This document shows, piece by piece, positions 62,610 through 64,000 of a stretch of DNA of 64,000 nt. A program made the position numbers and the translations under genes. Below the pieces are notes generated by a model. The model worked only from the letters and a program-made list of their open reading frames with translations, had not been told where the DNA came from and ran no database searches. The stretch is from Acidicapsa dinghuensis (GTDB lineage: Bacteria; Acidobacteriota; Terriglobia; Terriglobales; Acidobacteriaceae), in contig NZ_JAGSYH010000001.1 in the NCBI RefSeq assembly GCF_025685685.1, positions 434,001-498,000 on the forward strand, in the 5' to 3' direction. How positions within the stretch are numbered: position 1 is the stretch's first letter; the number at the start of each line of letters is the position of its first letter.

Positions 62610-63815
62610 TCAGGCCGTAGGCCGCGCCGGAGGCGGCATCGACGCCAAATACTTCTCCACAAACGCGACACTGTACTCATCCAGCAGCGCCGCCACACGC
62701 GCCGGATCCTGCGACCTGACGATCAGCCCCGCATGATGATGCTTTTTCATCCGGTAGACAATTTCCGGAGCGTTAAACAGCGACGTATCTGGATTTTCCT
62801 CTTTGGCCAGACAAAGCACGCTGCCCGCATATTCCGCTCGAACCTGCGGAACGGCATACTCAGTCCTGCGAAAATCAGTCACCTCTATCTTCGCCCACTC
62901 GCGCCAGAGATTCACGCCTGTCGCCTGCTCCACCAGGTCTGCAATAAACGCCCCGCCAACCCGCGCCGCAATCTCCAGGAAGTAGAATCGCCCATCCGCG
63001 TGCGCCTTGATGTACTCGCCATGTGTAACCCCGCGCTTCAGTCCCAGCCCCGGAGCAAGCCTCGCATTCAGCTCCGTAAGCTGCTTCCAGTCCTCGGAAT
63101 TCCGGTCCACCGAACGGGTCGTAAACACGCCGCCCTCATGCATTACCTGCATTGGCGGCTTGCCGTACCGATGCACAGCCGAGAACACCACCTTCCCATC
63201 CTTGATAATCGAATCCACATGAAAAATGTCCCCCGGCACAAACTGCTCCATCAGGAAATAGCTCTGCCGGTCGCCCAGTTCATCCAGCGCGCGCCAAAGC
63301 TGCTCCGGCTCCTGAATCTTCTTGATCCCCAGCGCTGAGGCCTCCGATCGCGGCTTCAACAGCCAGGGCGGAGAAACCCGGCCCATGTACTCCCGCAACT
63401 CGTCGTAGTTCAGCACCCGCACAAACTCCGGCACCAGAAACCCGGCATCCCGCGCACCCATCCGCATAGCCAGCTTGTCACGATAGTAAGCAATAGCCGT
63501 CGTGCCGATCCCCGGGATACGCATGTGCTCGCGAAGCTGCGCCGTCACTTCCATATCGAACTCGTCCAAAGCTACCAGACGATCAAACTTGCGCTCGCGA
63601 GACATCCAAGCCACAGTGTTCAAAATTTGTTCATTGGTTAGATTGGCAGGCATAGTCGCCAGGTCTTCCAGACATTCAAACGGCCACGCCCCATGACGAT
63701 GCTTTTCCAGAGTCAGCAGTGTCGTCTTGATACCCTGCGTATGCAGCTCGCGCAGAAAATCCTGCCCCTTCTCATACGTCGAGATGCAAAGAAACCGCTC
63801 GCTGTTATCAGCCAT
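62610..63815 (-). CDS. ATP-grasp domain protein
   Basis: A 401-residue ATP-grasp enzyme. An N-terminal preATP-grasp Rossmann domain (FLCISTYEKGQDFLRELHTQ) is followed by the ATP-grasp core: PPWLLKPRSEASALGIKKIQ (P-loop-like binding), SYFLMEQFVPGDIFHVDSII, GVTHGEYIKAHADGRFYFLE and EIAARVGGAFIADLVEQATG (metal ligands Glu and Arg). The family ligates carboxylates to amines or thiols through acyl-phosphates. The substrate is not predictable from the sequence. It lies upstream of galT with a 17-base gap, so a role linked to sugar or cell-surface metabolism is possible. Confidence 0.85.
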   Translation of the reverse strand: MADNSERFLCISTYEKGQDFLRELHTQGIKTTLLTLEKHRHGAWPFECLEDLATMPANLTNEQILNTVAWMSRERKFDRLVALDEFDMEVTAQLREHMRIPGIGTTAIAYYRDKLAMRMGARDAGFLVPEFVRVLNYDELREYMGRVSPPWLLKPRSEASALGIKKIQEPEQLWRALDELGDRQSYFLMEQFVPGDIFHVDSIIKDGKVVFSAVHRYGKPPMQVMHEGGVFTTRSVDRNSEDWKQLTELNARLAPGLGLKRGVTHGEYIKAHADGRFYFLEIAARVGGAFIADLVEQATGVNLWREWAKIEVTDFRRTEYAVPQVRAEYAGSVLCLAKEENPDTSLFNAPEIVYRMKKHHHAGLIVRSQDPARVAALLDEYSVAFVEKYLASMPPPARPTA

Positions 63816-64000
63816 GCCTCTCTCCCATCCTCAACCCTGCCATGCGCTCGCAAAATCTATCCCTCTGCGCAGGACCGTAGTGTGTGCTCAAGTGACGATA
63901 GTTCTACCATACCGGCCGCGCCTGACATCAAAAGGCCCGGGCTCTCACTCGCGCAATGTTCGATACACTCATTCAGGTAGTACTCGCCGTCTAACTCTAC

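Noticed and set aside
62331..63338. 335-codon plus-strand frame
   Set aside because: Antisense to galT and the ATP-grasp gene, both strongly supported by motifs.
1..64000. CRISPR arrays, insertion sequences, prophage or integron
   Set aside because: No regularly spaced repeats, transposase or integrase motifs, or terminal inverted repeats were seen; the GyrI/Cass2-like gene at 11080 has no attC-like flanks.

Overview
The window looks like chromosomal DNA from an acidobacterium (Acidobacteriota, probably class Terriglobia/Acidobacteriaceae). This rests on gene content and moderately high GC: an Oar-like TonB receptor with an N-terminal carboxypeptidase-regulatory domain, an ECF sigma operon carrying exported HEAT-repeat proteins, a CcmF/CcmH variant, a DUF2089 operon and a BcsA-BcsB fusion cellulose operon. 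No phage, transposon, integron or CRISPR structure was seen. Gene density is high, with many ATGA/GTGA/TGATG overlaps.

Layout. 1-2.3 kb: 5' part of a TonB-dependent receptor, with a perfect 10-bp hairpin in its leader. 2.8-5.7 kb: DUF1348 protein, APC permease, MobA/MocA-like nucleotidyltransferase. 5.8-8.3 kb (minus): coupled Sua5/YrdC, YdcF-like and acyltransferase genes. 8.5-10.7 kb: TrmH-type rRNA/tRNA methyltransferase overlapping rarA. 11-12.2 kb: GyrI-like effector-binding protein and a small membrane protein. 12.2-18.5 kb (minus): lnt, prfB (with the classical programmed +1 frameshift), a CoA-binding protein, a DsbD-type reductase and an exported redoxin, compact enough to be one operon. 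18.6-24.2 kb: a 41-residue membrane peptide, an APC transporter with a cytosolic Usp-like tail, a basic 83-residue protein, a UPF0173 hydrolase, a methyltransferase and a bactofilin. 24.4-30.8 kb: an exported protein, then (minus) an ECF sigma factor, its anti-sigma factor, two exported HEAT-repeat proteins, a lipoprotein and a DUF2076 protein. 31-36.6 kb (plus): ccmF, ccmH, a CcmI-like stub, a carboxypeptidase-regulatory protein, DUF4149 and a ZIP transporter. 36.7-38.7 kb: small membrane protein coupled to a ClC channel. 38.9-42.8 kb: two paralogous GT-C-like membrane proteins flanking an antisense polyprenyl-phosphate-sugar synthase. 42.9-45.5 kb: a histidine-kinase-like protein that has lost its phosphoacceptor histidine, followed by a free-standing KdpD sensor domain. 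45.5-46.9 kb (minus): four-gene DUF2089 operon. 47-60.1 kb (minus): cellulose operon bcsQ-bcsAB-bcsZ-bcsC, closed by an intrinsic terminator. 60.6 kb: tRNA-Lys(UUU). 60.8-63.8 kb (minus): an unknown protein, galT and an ATP-grasp enzyme.

Functional themes are envelope and exopolysaccharide biology (cellulose secretion, lipoprotein acylation, periplasmic thiol reduction, cytochrome c maturation, lipid-linked sugar transfer) and envelope stress control. The most unusual items are the degenerate kinase plus orphan KdpD domain, the same short helical motif in three of the four genes of the DUF2089 operon, and the lipid-sugar synthase nested between two GT-C-like paralogues.
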